This document shows, one piece after another, positions 9,511 to 21,099 of a stretch of 64,000 nt of DNA; position 1 is the stretch's first letter, and each line of letters begins with the position of its first letter. The notes beneath the pieces are model-generated. The model worked only from the letters and a program-made list of their open reading frames with translations. It made no database searches and was not told the DNA's origin. Source of the DNA: Vicia villosa (taxonomy: Eukaryota; Streptophyta; Magnoliopsida; Fabales; Fabaceae); assembly GCF_029867415.1 (NCBI RefSeq), contig NW_026705584.1, positions 62,001 to 126,000 of the forward strand, in the 5' to 3' direction. Position numbers and translations under genes: made by a program.

Positions 9511-12500
9511 ATGGGCACTACTACAGTCATGAGATGCTCTCCCGGCAACGCTTTCTTGAGAGCTCTCAAACCCATTTCTCGAAATTCAAACCTTCCCAAT
9601 TCACTTCCATTCTCTTCATCTTCAACGCCGATCACCAAAGGTCCTTTGTTTCACTCCTTCCCAAACTTATTTTCTCTCTCTTTCATGTTTTACATCAATT
9701 TTTGTGATGATGATGATGGTATTGAAATGAAATGTGTAGGTGGATCAAGCTACTCTCACGGTGGTGGGAGAGCATATGATGCATTGCTGTTGGATGCTGG
9801 AGGTACCCTCTTGCAGTTGACCAATCCTGTTGCAGATACTTATGCCGCTATTGGATCCAAATATGGTTACTTTCTTCACTTATTCTCTCTAAACTAGGTG
9901 ATATCATATGAATCTATGGCGTGTTTGCAATCATCTGCTATTTAATGATGGTACCGGCTTCTATTGATTGTTTTGTTTGTCTGTCCACAAAGTGTTTGTT
10001 GAATTGATGAACCGAAGTCATTGTGTTTTTCTGTCTCAAAGCATTGTTTACGAAGCAAAGCAAAAAAAAGTATGAGAGTCAATTTTTTAGATTTCAAAAG
10101 CAACAAGATGTGTGAAATTAAGAACTAAAGAAAGAGGCTAGATGGGTGTTTTAGGTTTTGGATTGTGCTTTGTTGGAAGAAAACATTGGAATCAATTTGA
10201 AGGAGTTTTAGTTTCAGAATTCAAATACGTGTCTCGTTAAAGAAAGTGAAGAATGCGTATTGAAGTAGTGTTTACTTTTTATCTATCTTGAATGGCTGTT
10301 TAACGAAGGAAATGTTAAAGGAGGTTTGTGATAACTCTTAAATTAGAGAGGCTGTGAATTACATTTGCACTGCATTTAGGGAAGGTTAGAATAAATTCTC
10401 TCTTATTTAAATCAATGTTAGTTTTCTTCAATTAGAATACTAAGCATAAAAATGCGAGGAGTGCTATGCTATAAGCTAGAAGCTCAACTAGCATTTGAAA
10501 AAAATGCTATAAGCCCGTGAGTGAATGATCGTTACTAAACAACTCTGCTTTGGTCATATGAATTTGAACTTCATAAATTATCTGCCATAAACTAGCACTT
10601 TAGTCATAACAAATAGAGCCTAATACATGATAAGAACAATAGAATGTTCTTTTGTTGATAGAATGTTTATTGTTATTCTCTCAAATATGTTAGAATTAGT
10701 GTTATCCACGGCGGAAGCCAGATTCCCGCCATACTGGCTGCTATGTGGCACCGTCAGAGCGGATTATGGCGGAAAAATCAGCAATATCGGCTGATATTTA
10801 CCATTGCATCCAGCCCGAAAACCGCTATTAATAACTGTAATAGCGCTGCCATGGCGGATATTCGATAACACGGGTTAGAATTCAAAATAAGATAAGAGAA
10901 AAGTTATATAAAAGATATGCTTACGTAGATATTAATAAGAGTTATTATATTGCCACACACCGCTTTATTGTTAACATTTCTTTCTATTATGCATTTTACC
11001 GGGTAGATGTATTCATTCGTTATGTCTGTTCAGGTTTGACTGTGAATCCAGCTGAGATAAAACAAGGATTTAAGAGAGCATTTAGTGCTCAATGGCCTGA
11101 AAAACTACGTTACCAGGTCTATGCTCTACCATCAATATTTTTTCTTGTAATTTCTGCTCAATTGGCGTCATTTTAGACCTGTTTTCTTCTGTTGTCTTCT
11201 CTGTTCTATATAACACTGTTTTATCATCACTGTTTTTCATTGAGCTATTGTATCATGAGTAATGAACCTGTAGAGATGGTGTATAGAAAATGTTTTTAGT
11301 GATATAACAGTTCCTCTTAGCTTGCTGTTTTCTTCAAGGGAAAATAAGAGGAAAAATTGAAAGTTTATGGTAAGTTGTAGTGATTTTGTACAGTGTTGTA
11401 CTAGAAAAGATTAATATGCTAGCAGGACCATAGTAGTTTCCACAAGAAAAATTTATGCTTTTACAGTTTCACCAGAACCACTTCAAAGGAACTTAGCTAT
11501 CATAATAATATAATATGCATAGTAACAACCTGGTCAACTTCTGTGTCAATTGAAGCTAACTTTGTATTATTGTTATTCCAGTATTGATGTCTCTGATTTT
11601 CCATGTTACATGTAGTTATATATTTTTCTAACCTGAAACCTAATCAGTTAATTTCTTTCGTTGTAAACCGATAGCCGATTTATCGGTAAATTGCATTTAT
11701 TAATTGTTACGGAAATGATATTCACTTTATTATACTATATTCGCCGATATTTGCAACAGGGTGATGGGAGGCCATTTTGGAAATTTGTAGTTTCTGAAGC
11801 CACTGGTTGTGGAGACGAAGACTTTTTTGAGGAAGTTTATGAGGTAACATTTCTCGGCTGATCTAATTGTCATGCCCTCATTTCCAATCTATGAAGATGC
11901 CCTCGGATAAAGCTAATTTATCTGTAAAATGTTTTAATCTTTTGGAAAAGTTTATCTATACCTATTAAAAATGATTTGAAGAAAGTTGGAAGTTCTCTTT
12001 GCTTTTCATCAGCTCCTTTGAAAGATAACTAAAATATGGTCTACTGGTTTTGAAATTGTAGTTTCTTATTTTGTTGATTCCAGAATGTTCATGTTGTTAA
12101 TGCTAACTGCATTGCTTGCTTACCAAGGAAAAGTAAATTAACTGGAGAGTGTTTTAAGAATTGCTGACATTTGTTGTCAAACTTAAAATGAGGCACTTGT
12201 TTTTTTTAAAAGCAAAGGTTTGTGGTAAAGTTGTTAGGGATGGAAGGATTTGTTGGCAGTAAGAATCGAACCTGGACCTTTGTCATGAGACACATATATC
12301 TAAACTTCAATTATTGTTTCTCTCAGTACTATGCAAAAGGTGATGCATGGCATCTTCCAAATGGAGCTTTTGAAACAATGACTGTTCTCAAGGATGCTGG
12401 AGGTAAATATTTCATTTTCCTAAGCTATTCACATTGTTAAACCTGTAAATTTTCTACAGTTAAGTCCTTGTTAAATTCTTTGAAGCTAGTCCTTGCTAAC

Positions 12501-13300
12501 GTGACACAGTTAAGATGGCTGTTGTATCCAATTTTGACTCCCGCTTAAGGCAGCTATTGAAGGATCTTAACGTTTTACATCTGTGAGCATCAGCCATTCC
12601 TTGAATACGATTATACAAACTATATTTTACTTTTCGATATTTTATTGGCATCTTTTGTGAGGTGTTCATCTAAGACGCTTTTGTTGAAAAAAACTTTGCA
12701 GAAATCTCGCAAAGTCTGATGAATGTATCTTATACATGGTTTTTAATGTTTCATTTTATGGTTTTCATGTCAGATTTGATGCTGTCATTATATCATCAGA
12801 GGTTGGATATGAAAAACCAGACCCAAGAATATTTCAAGCTGCTCTAGGTATGTGATTATTAGTTAATGCTGCACAAACTTCATTTGCCAAAAAGATGTTA
12901 AATAGTATATGTTCTGTTTCTTAACAAAATTATACCCGAGTTCGAATACTAGCGGAAACAATCTTTGGCGAGACTTTATATAACTCAAGGTTGAACTCCA
13001 GATTACCAATAGTTATTTTGAGTTTCATTGCCAATATTTTCCTTCTAGATCAAGTAAATGTAGAGGCTGGCAAAGCCTTACACATTGGAGATGATCTAAA
13101 GGCAGATAAACTGGGGGCCAATGCTGTAGGGATAGATTGCTGGTGAGAGTTTTTTCTTGTCTGAAATGATAATTCCTTTCTAAATAATTTTTTTACATCT
13201 TATTTACTGTTCCAAATTGATATGTCAAAATAGGTTATTGGGTACTGATGTGGAGACATTCTTTGAGATACAAACCCGCATCCTCAGTCCAGAGGCGTAA
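9511..13300 (+). CDS. HAD-superfamily hydrolase (HDHD3-like), nine exons
   Basis: Exons by GT-AG sites and frame: 9511-9640, 9740-9865, 11034-11116, 11760-11843, 12327-12402, 12510-12582, 12774-12847, 13049-13142, 13234-13300. They join to 807 nt (268 aa plus stop). Residues 1-50 are Ser/Pro/Arg-rich with few acids, consistent with an organellar transit peptide (inference). HAD motifs: I is LLLDAGGT with nucleophile Asp62, II is VVSN (Ser173), III is Lys205 in YEKPD, IV is GDDLKAD (Asp230, Asp231, Asp235). Motif I has Gly where DxDGT enzymes carry the second Asp (general acid/base). I recall the same DAGGT in plant relatives such as Arabidopsis At2g41250, so this is probably a family trait. 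The substrate is unknown. All joins keep phase and no disabling mutation is seen, so the gene is probably functional. Confidence 0.88.
10698..10873. mobile_element. Mutator-type MITE in intron 2 of the HAD-like gene
   Basis: A 176-bp insert is flanked by the identical 9-mer GTTAGAATT at 10689-10697 and 10874-10882. Its ends are inverted: left 'agtgttatcc' against right 'cgataacacgg'. The interior has repeated 'ggcgga'/'ccgcc' in both orientations. A 9-bp duplication fits Mutator-like elements. It lies deep in intron 2 and does not touch splice sites. Confidence 0.75.
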
Positions 13301-14637
13301 TTTTTCTTATGGCTGTCAATACACAACTTTGTCAGAATTTTGTGCGTGCTGATCATTGTAATGTTGAGCTGACAATTGAAAGCAATAACCAGGAGTCTAT
13401 GTTAGCCTCAATATTTCATATCTCCCTTTGTAAATATTTTTGACAAATTTTGTAATCCATGCTTAAGACATAGCACTCATTCAACTTTATTCCTTTTATA
13501 TTTTCACAAGTGATGATGTCACACAAAAACGAGGGAATTCAGTCGGTAATAAGAGACTTTTATGTACTGACACGGTTAAGAATCTCGCATTAGATAATAT
13601 ATGATCTGAAAATATATTTATCATCATTTATTTTTGTTAATATTTATGAAGTTTGTGGTATAGTTTTTGATAACTTTTTTCCGTTTAAATTTATGGTATA
13701 GTTTGAGAATAATATTAATTCAATATCAACATTTCTCGTTGGATTGGACTAATCAATCTTTAGTATATAAGGTGTTCCAACATCCAATCCAGGTCCTTCA
13801 GATGATCCTCAAAAACATCTACTTCTTTCTTATGGTTATTCTTAGCAAGAAATCAAAGGGAGGGTTTACAAGTTACAGTCCCATGCGTCTCCAACCAAAA
13901 TCCCATGCGTGTGACCCATTTCGTTCCATCCTAATTACTTTATATTCTCTCTTACCTTCTAAATCCTTCCAACCCTATCTTTAATCAGATTTACAAATTC
14001 CAACTACCCATATTAATAGACCCGACCTCACACCTCATCTACTTCTAATAAATAATTCCTACAATTATATACTACATGCCAAATAAATTTCAAATGGTGA
14101 CGTTGAGCCCTCAAAGTCAAAGGCATCTTATGACTTATGAGGCCAGTTTAATAAGATAAAATTGCAAGATATTCGGCTGCTATAGACCATAATTCGCCAA
14201 ATAAATTGCCAATGCCAAATACAGTAAATTTTAACGTGAATCGCACGGGACATTAGTTAATGAACAAACAATATTTTCGAGAGCACATGGTTTATTTTGT
14301 TTGGTAGTGAGATTTGATGGGATACCGTATCCTTAAAGTAAATTAATTTAATTTTTTTATTATTTTAATAAATAAAATAATATTAAAAAATGATGTGATA
14401 TTAAAAATATTGTTTGATTGAATAATGAATACATACTCAATTAAATTCAAATCGTACCAAACTATTCATCTATATTATTCAATCATTATTATTATTTATA
14501 TTATATACTAAACTTGGTCTTGTTTTCTGAGAATCACTTTTGTTGTATAATCTGTTTTGACAAGCTTTTCATATAATTCACCATTTGCTTATAATTTTTT
14601 TTCTTAACCCTTGTTTGTAGTTGTTCATCGTCCTATA
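13301..14637. other. Intergenic region between HAD-like gene and UGT
   Basis: AT-rich, with no recognisable coding sequence or element boundary. It holds the 3' flank of the hydrolase gene and the promoter region of the UGT. TATA-like runs occur around 14490-14515 (tattatatacta), but none is confidently assigned. Confidence 0.3.
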
Positions 14638-16222
14638 ATGTTGTCTCATGGAGGAGCAGAAGCCAATAACCTCAACGTCATTTTCCTTCCCTTTTTATGC
14701 ACAAGTCACACCATCCCAATGATTGACATGGCAAGAATATTCGCCATGCATGGTGTAAACATCACCATATTCACCACAGCAGGAAACGTCGGAATTTTCC
14801 AAAAATGCATCGACCGTGATATCAGTCTCGGCCGATACATAAAAACACACATCTTGGAATTCCCGGCCCAACAAGTCGGTCTTCCAATCGGAATAGAAAC
14901 CATGAACGCTAATACTTCTCTTGACACGGCCAAGAAAATCTACGAGGCGTCCCTACTCCTACAACCACGAATAGAGAGTTACTTGTTTGACAAGTTATTC
15001 AAAGTTGATTGCATAGTTAGTGACATGTTTTACACTTGGACTGTGGAAGCTGCAGCCAAGTTAGGTGTTCCAAGGATTGTATTCTGTCCTGCAAGTATTT
15101 TTTCTCGTTGCGCCGAGCTCTCGTTTGAGCTACACGCAACTCACACCGAAGCTGATTCTGAAAATATCAAGATCGTAGGGTTGCCCCATAAATTGGAGAT
15201 AGCTAGATTGCAACTACCAGATTGGTTATTAGAGCCAAGTGAGTTTGGATCAATAATGAAGGTAATATAATCACTTTTATTTTCTTTGTTCCCTATACAT
15301 TAATTCAAATTTTGTGCTAATTAATTACCGATGATTTGTTATGAAGGGGGTCAATGATTCAACTAGAAGAAGCTATGGTGCAGTGTTCAATAGCTTTTAC
15401 GATATGGAGAGTGCATATGAGGAGCATTACAAGAATGTGTTTGGGACAAAGTGTTGGAGTTTAGGACCAGTTTCATATTGGGCAAATCAAGATCTATCTG
15501 ATAAGGCAGAAAGAGGAGACGAGAAAGTAGAAGAAGGAGATGTTTTGCTTCAATGGCTTAACTCTAAGAAAGAGAATTCTGTTATCTATGTGAGTTTTGG
15601 TAGCATTAGCAAGTTTCCAATATCTCAACTTATTGAAATTGCTCATGCACTTGAAGCTTCAACCCATGATTTCATTTGGGTGGTACGTAAAAATAATGAG
15701 GCTGGAGGTAGTAGTGAAGAAGGTGAAGGTTTTATGGAAGAGTTTGAGAAGAGAGTGAGAGAAAGCAAAAAAGGGTATTTGATATGGGGTTGGGCCCCAC
15801 AATTGTTGATACTTGAAAATAAAGCTATTGGGGGCATAGTGACTCATTGTGGTTGGAACACAACAATTGAAAGCATTAATGCTGGGTTGCCTATGGTGAC
15901 TTGGCCTTTGTTTTCGGAACAATTTTTTCATGAGAAACTAGTGGTTGAAGTTTTGAGGATTGGGGTATCAATTGGAGTCAGAAAATGGAAAATATGGAAT
16001 GAGTTTGAGGGTGAGGTTGTGAAAAGGGAGGATATTGGAAAGGCTATTGGTTTGGTGATGGAAAATGGAAATGAAGCTAAGGAGATGAGATCAAGAGCCA
16101 AAGCTTTGAGTGAGGATTCAAAGAAAGCTATACTTGTTGGTGGGTCTTCTCATGCCAATTTAATACAATTCATTGAGGAGCTTGAGTCACTTAAACTTCA
16201 AAGGCTTAATGGAAGCATATGA
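14638..16222 (+). CDS. UDP-glycosyltransferase, UGT73-type, two exons
   Basis: Exon 1 is 14638-15261 and exon 2 is 15347-16222, with a phase-0 intron (ATGAAG|gtaat...gaag|GGGGTC), giving 499 aa. The ATG at 14638 is chosen because upstream in-frame sequence has no earlier ATG and family proteins begin close to the 'NLNVIFLPFL' strand. Candidate catalytic His24 lies in 'TSHTIP', with acidic partner Asp129 in 'CIVSDMF'. The PSPG box spans residues 357-400 (WAPQ...HCGWN...FSEQ, exactly 44 residues). Its terminal Gln is classically associated with UDP-glucose, though this does not reliably predict the sugar donor. The N-terminal wording is like legume soyasapogenol glucuronide galactosyltransferases (UGT73P group), so triterpene saponin glycosylation is a reasonable inference. 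It acts in the cytosol. No disabling mutation is seen. Confidence 0.88.
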
Positions 16223-18039
16223 AGGAAATGACCACCCTTTTCTTTCTATTTGAATAAATAATTATAATAATCACATTTTACATAAATAATGACTAAGAAA
16301 AAAAAAAGTGAAATGTTGTTAAAAATGTCTTTTAACTAGGTTAATTGGATGAATGATTTTTCTTCTTCTTTTGAAATAAGCGATTTGAATGCAAATCCCA
16401 TAGTATAGCGGAAGTATCATAAAGCTTTAGAAAGTGTATTTTGATTTTCAATTTGGAGTTATACTTGTCACTCTCACATATTCTAATAATGTTAAAAATA
16501 GTTCCTCTCATTTTTTATCTTTTTAAATTTTTGTAAAATTTTTAATCTTAAACGAGAAAAATCGGGTAGTAATACTGTTTCATTTAGAAACCAGAATTGT
16601 ATATAAATAGTTGACGTAAAATTTTGAATCGATGGTGCTAATCTTCGGTACGACAACGCGGGGTGGATTGACAAGGTTAGATCTCCAACGTCTAAGTCAG
16701 TTCAAAATTTAAGATGAGTGTAGTGAACAGTGGAGATAAAAAATTGTACCTTGTATTTCGTGTGAGATGACTCTTAAGCCTTGGGTCATGTGGAGTGGAT
16801 TTGAGTTGGTTTGGACCTTAGAAATTTAGGTCTCTGATAGGCCCAAAACAGTTGTCCCAAGGTTTGTTGGACAAGTCTTTTAGCAGTCCTGGTCGGCCTC
16901 CAAGGATGCCGACTGTTTAAAAATAAAAGTGAACCGCTTGGAGTCTGTTGAAAAAGTAGTGGACAAGATCATTAAATGCTTTCTTATTATTGAAATGTTT
17001 CACTCTCTCCCACCACATAACCATAGGATTACAGGCTAGGGGATGATTCCACTACTTAGGGTACTTGAGTGTTTTCGGCTCTTCGTTCTGCTTGACGAGA
17101 CTGTTGACTTGCTGTCCTTGGATATTTCCCATGTCTTCAATTTGGATCATTGATTATTGAATGACTTCTTTATAAAAGGTAGGTTTTGTCCCCAAAGTTT
17201 ATTTTCTCCTTCTTGTTGTTCTCTACTTCTCTCTTCTTTCTTTGCTTGTGATGACAATCATCATAACGTGATTTTCATGAGAAAATTCGGATGAGTTTGA
17301 AAAAACAATGACCAAAAGCCATGTAAAAATGTGTAGAATTGAGCAAAAAGCCAAGACAAGAAAGAAACAAAGATTTAGTGAAAATGTGAAGAAAAAGAGA
17401 TGAAAATGTGTAATTTGCTGATTAAATTCTCGCGCTCGCGATGCATCTCATTGCAACGCGATGAGGCTTGCATGGCAGCACAATACTGACATATCATGGT
17501 GCGACGGAACACGTTTAGCTGGAGATAAAATGATGGTTAGGGATATTCAAGAGGTGAACTTGGAGCATATTGGAGTCATTGGAGAATAATTCTTCCATAA
17601 ATTTTAATGATGAAGACTTTTTGGGAGTTCTGAAACCTGGAGATAAAGTGACGTCTAGAGATATTCAAGAGGCGAATTTGGAGCATATTTGGGTCATACT
17701 AAAAACCTCCTCAATCCTATCCAATTGCGATGCTTAAATAATTTATTTATAGTTTAATGTAGTTTATCTCCCTACTAAAATGTACCACATTTTCGTGAAG
17801 TTTAGCATGAAACCCTGCAAAATTTTTAGCATGCATGTAGTTTCTAACAAAGTGTCTTGTTTCGAATCCAAGGTTATGACCTAATTTAATTTTAGAAAAA
17901 TTAAGATGACTAGCAAATTGTTTAAATGTACATGTTTTTTCTTAATATATAATTAACTAGTATTCATTTTGTACTATATAACATGATTATCAAAATATTA
18001 TGCAAAAAATATTGATGTCACACTCGGAGCTCAATCTTC
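16223..18039. other. Non-coding region, probable decayed LTR material
   Basis: Poly(A)-signal-like 'aataaataattataa' at 16252 follows the UGT. From about 16620 ('ggtacgacaacgcggggtgg') to 17270 the text looks like an LTR: gene-sparse, a TATA-like 'ctttataaaaggtagg' at 17169, then a C/T-rich block. No ends or proteins were identified. A direct repeat lies at 17521-17697. Confidence 0.3.
17521..17697 (+). repeat. Direct repeat, two units of about 58 bp
   Basis: The unit from 'ggagataaaatgatggttag' through 'gtcat' (17521-17579) recurs at 17640-17697 with about eight substitutions. Between the copies lie about 60 unique bases. Function unknown. Confidence 0.75.
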
Positions 18040-18412
18040 TTGGAATTAAACTCAAACTTGTTGGAATTAGGGTTTGAACAAAATAAGAGGAGGAAGAAGA
18101 ATATTTTCTGCACAGTTTCTCTCTGTTTCCAAACTGGAATTATTCTTGACAAATTGCAAGTATTCAATGTTATACAAAATAAGTGTTACTTCCTTTATTT
18201 ATGGTTTTAGGTTGCTTTCTCCCTAAGTGAAAGCCCAAAACTACTGAAGTTCAAAGTACCTATTTTAGTCTAAGTAGAAATATTGTGTCAAGCAACCTAT
18301 TTCGACACTTCGACACCTAATACAACTTGACACACATAAGACTATTTCGACACACCCTTGTTTCCGTCGAGTAACATATTGCTTCGACGCAAGGGATTTT
18401 ACAATCTCAACA
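18040..18412 (-). repeat. 3' LTR of Copia copy C
   Basis: It starts (minus) with TGTTGAGATTGTAAAATCCC at 18412 next to a purine-rich tract (aggtgg) and ends near 18040. It is shorter than the 5' LTR because an internal segment of about 60 bp near its 3' end is missing. Confidence 0.75.
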
Positions 18413-19061
18413 CACCACCTAATTCATTGTGTCTAAGCTATCTATATTCATCATATGTCTTAGTTTCTTGAATACTTCGACTTGCACACCCTTTGTCACG
18501 ATGTCTGCAATCTGATTCTCAGTTCTGCAGTGTTCCAAGTTCAGCTTCGCTTTTGCTACCCGCTCTCGAAGATAGTGGAATCTCATTTTGATGTGCTTGC
18601 TTTGACCATGTGCTATTTGGTTCTTCGCCAGATTGATAGCTGACATGCTGTCGATCTTCATGGTAATTTCTCCATGATCTTTCCCTATAATCTCTTCGAC
18701 CAAGTTTTCCATCCATGTTGCTTGACATGCACAGAGAGAATTTACTCTACTTCACACGATGATAATGCTACTACTGGCTCTTTTCTCGAACTCCAAGCAA
18801 CTGGTGCACCACCTAGCATATACACATAACATGTTGTGGATTTTTGATCCCTAACATCACTACACCAACTTGAGTTAGTGTAATCAACTAAGTTGCATTC
18901 TTTTCCTTTATCAGTTGCACTAAACAAGATGCCATAGTGGAAATTTCCTTTCATATACCTTAGTATCCTCTTAGTTGCTTCTAGGTGTGATACCCTTAGC
19001 TTCTGCATGAATATACTCACCATTCCCACACTATATGCTAAGCCAGAACTTGTGTGACAAA

Positions 19062-19862
19062 TGTAACGCCCCAGACTGCTTTCGGGATGATCGACTGACC
19101 CCACAAACCAACACGAGTCTTTTCAGTATGCTTTGACCTCACTCACACGCTTTCCGGGAAACTTCCCAGAAGGTCACTCATCCCAGAATTGCTCCAAGTC
19201 AAACACGCTTAACTACGGGGTTCTTATGGAACGGGCTACCAAAAGGAAGATGCATCTTGTTGGTATAGGTAGTACCCATCAATCCTTATAAGCTTTCCTT
19301 CAACCGGCCTTAGGATCCCTCTCATTCCGATGTGGTGACCACTCCTTGCCATATTTGGCATCGAGTGTTACTTGCGGTGCAACTACCCCTCGCTTTCTTC
19401 GGCCTCGGGTGTTACATGCCCATTAGCTTCCGCATGGTTCGTCCTCGAACCACATCGTACTCGGAGAGGTCTGGCTCTGATACCATTTGTAACACCCCAG
19501 ACTGCTTTCGGGATGATCGACTGATCCCACAAACCAAAACGGGTCTTTTCAGCATGCTTTGACCTCACTCACACGCTTTCCGGGAAACTTCCCAGAAGGT
19601 CACCCATCCTAGAATTGCTCCAAGTCAAGCACGCTTAACTATGAAGTTCTTATGGAACGGGCTACAGAAAAGAAGATGCATCTTGTTGGTATAGGTAGTA
19701 TCCATCAATCTTTATAAGCTTTCCTTCAACCATGCAATCCCATACCTGCACGGCCTTAGGATCCCTCTCATTCCGATGTGGCGACCACTCCTTTCCATAT
19801 TTGGCATCGAGTGTTACTTGCGGTGCAACCACTCCTCCTCTTCATCGGCCTCAGGTGTTACA
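19062..19862 (-). mobile_element. Cassandra TRIM (5S-rRNA-bearing LTRs)
   Basis: An 801-bp element with a perfect 5-bp duplication ACAAA at 19057-19061 and 19863-19867. On the minus strand the 5' LTR is 19862-19489 (374 bp), the PBS is 19486-19469 (TGGTATCAGAGCCAGACC), the internal region is only about 73 bp, and the 3' LTR is 19415-19062 (354 bp; lacks a 20-bp block present in the 5' LTR). The LTRs contain the 5S rRNA signature 'GTTAAGCGTGCTTG' and 'GGATGGGTGACCTTCTGGGA'. No protein is encoded, as known for Cassandra, which depends on other elements. It interrupts Copia copy C between RT and RNase H, so it is younger than that element. Confidence 0.93.
19571..19648 (-). ncRNA. 5S-rRNA-like segment in Cassandra 5' LTR
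   Basis: On the minus strand this reads GAACTTCATAGTTAAGCGTG, then a diverged middle, then GGATGGGTGACCTTCTGGGA. It matches the A-box and C-box parts of the internal Pol III promoter of plant 5S rRNA. The 5' third of a 5S gene is not evident. A second copy is at about 19151-19225. It is a promoter-like derivative rather than a functional 5S gene. Confidence 0.85.
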
Positions 19863-21099
19863 ACAAAGGTATATTAATAACCCGATAAGTCTTTTGTACT
19901 GGGTTGGGTCGACATCATATTCATCTGAATCTTTCGAGAGTTGCATTCTTGGTTTAGTAGGCGTCGAAGTCGAGTTGCATTTTTCCATCTAAAATCTCTT
20001 AATTATTTCACTTGTATATCTTCTTTGATACATCATTAAGCCTCTAACACTCTTGTAGAATTAGATACCAAGGAAGTATGAAATGTCGCCCAAATCATAC
20101 ATTTCTAATTCCTTGTTATGTCACTTTTGAAGTCTTCGATCCCTTTCTTGTAGCTACCTATTATCAACAAGTCATCGATATAGAGACATAGTATAAGCAA
20201 TTCACTCTTGCTTCTTATTACATATACTCCATGCTTAATTGCACACTTCACAAATTCCTTCTCCCTTAGGAAACTGTCAATCTTCTTATTCCAAGATCTT
20301 GGAGCTTGCTTAAGTCCATACAGGGCTTTGTGCCTCATGTACACCTTTCTCTCTTCGCCATGTTTCACAAACCCAATTGGTTGTGCAACATACACTTTTT
20401 CGTCTAAGGGTCCCTTCAGGGATGCACTTTTTACATCCATCTGACATATGTGCCAATTGTTCATGTTTGCTAGACCAGAAACCAACATGATTGTTTTGAT
20501 CCTAACAACAGGTGCAAAAACTTCATCGAAGTAGATTCCATATTTCCGAAGAAATCCTTTCGCCCCAAGTCTTGACTTGTGTCAAGTTACTTCTCCTTTA
20601 GGATTCAATTTCACCTTGTATACCCACTTCACATAATTTGTCTTCTTGCCTTGAGGCAATTCAACAAGTGACCACGTGTTGTTGATTTTGATGGACTTCA
20701 TTTCCTCATTCATAGCTTTCATCCACTTCGAGTCCTTTAATGCCTCAATTGCATTGACTAGTTTGACATTTGCATAGAAAGCATAATGTACTAGCTCACC
20801 TTCATTATCGGCTGTATCATCTGATGTAATCACACATTCTTGCAACCTTGCAGTCTTGTGTCTAGTTCTTTGAGGTCTGTTTGGATATGGATCACCTGTG
20901 ATTTCTTCTTGCTAAACTTCTTCTCTTTCGACTTTAGTTGATGGTTCTTCATATAAGATTCTTACTGAATCCTTCTTTACATTTTTAGTCCAATCCCATT
21001 CCTTAAGATCATTTATGATCACGTCATCTTCTGATCACTACTTGCTTATTCACTTGGTCGAACAACTTGTATTCACCAGTCGAATGATATCCTATTAGG

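Larger units (their letters stand above)
18419..20845 (-). pseudogene. Copia copy C reverse transcriptase / RNase H, broken
   Basis: Minus-strand segments: 20845-20582 is the RT start ('WSLVELPQGKKTNYVKWVYK'); 20488-20105 is the RT core with 'LYGLKQAPRSW' and the catalytic 'YIDDLLI'; 19104-18742 and 18712-18419 are RNase H ('HLEATKRILRYMKG', 'VALSSCEVE', then 'HIKMRFHYLRE' and 'ENQIADIVTKG'). The order fits Copia pol, but frameshifts, stops and the Cassandra insertion separate the pieces. Confidence 0.8.

Noticed and set aside
19151..19648. Genuine 5S rRNA genes
   Set aside because: Both copies are inside Cassandra LTRs and lack the conserved 5' third of 5S rRNA.
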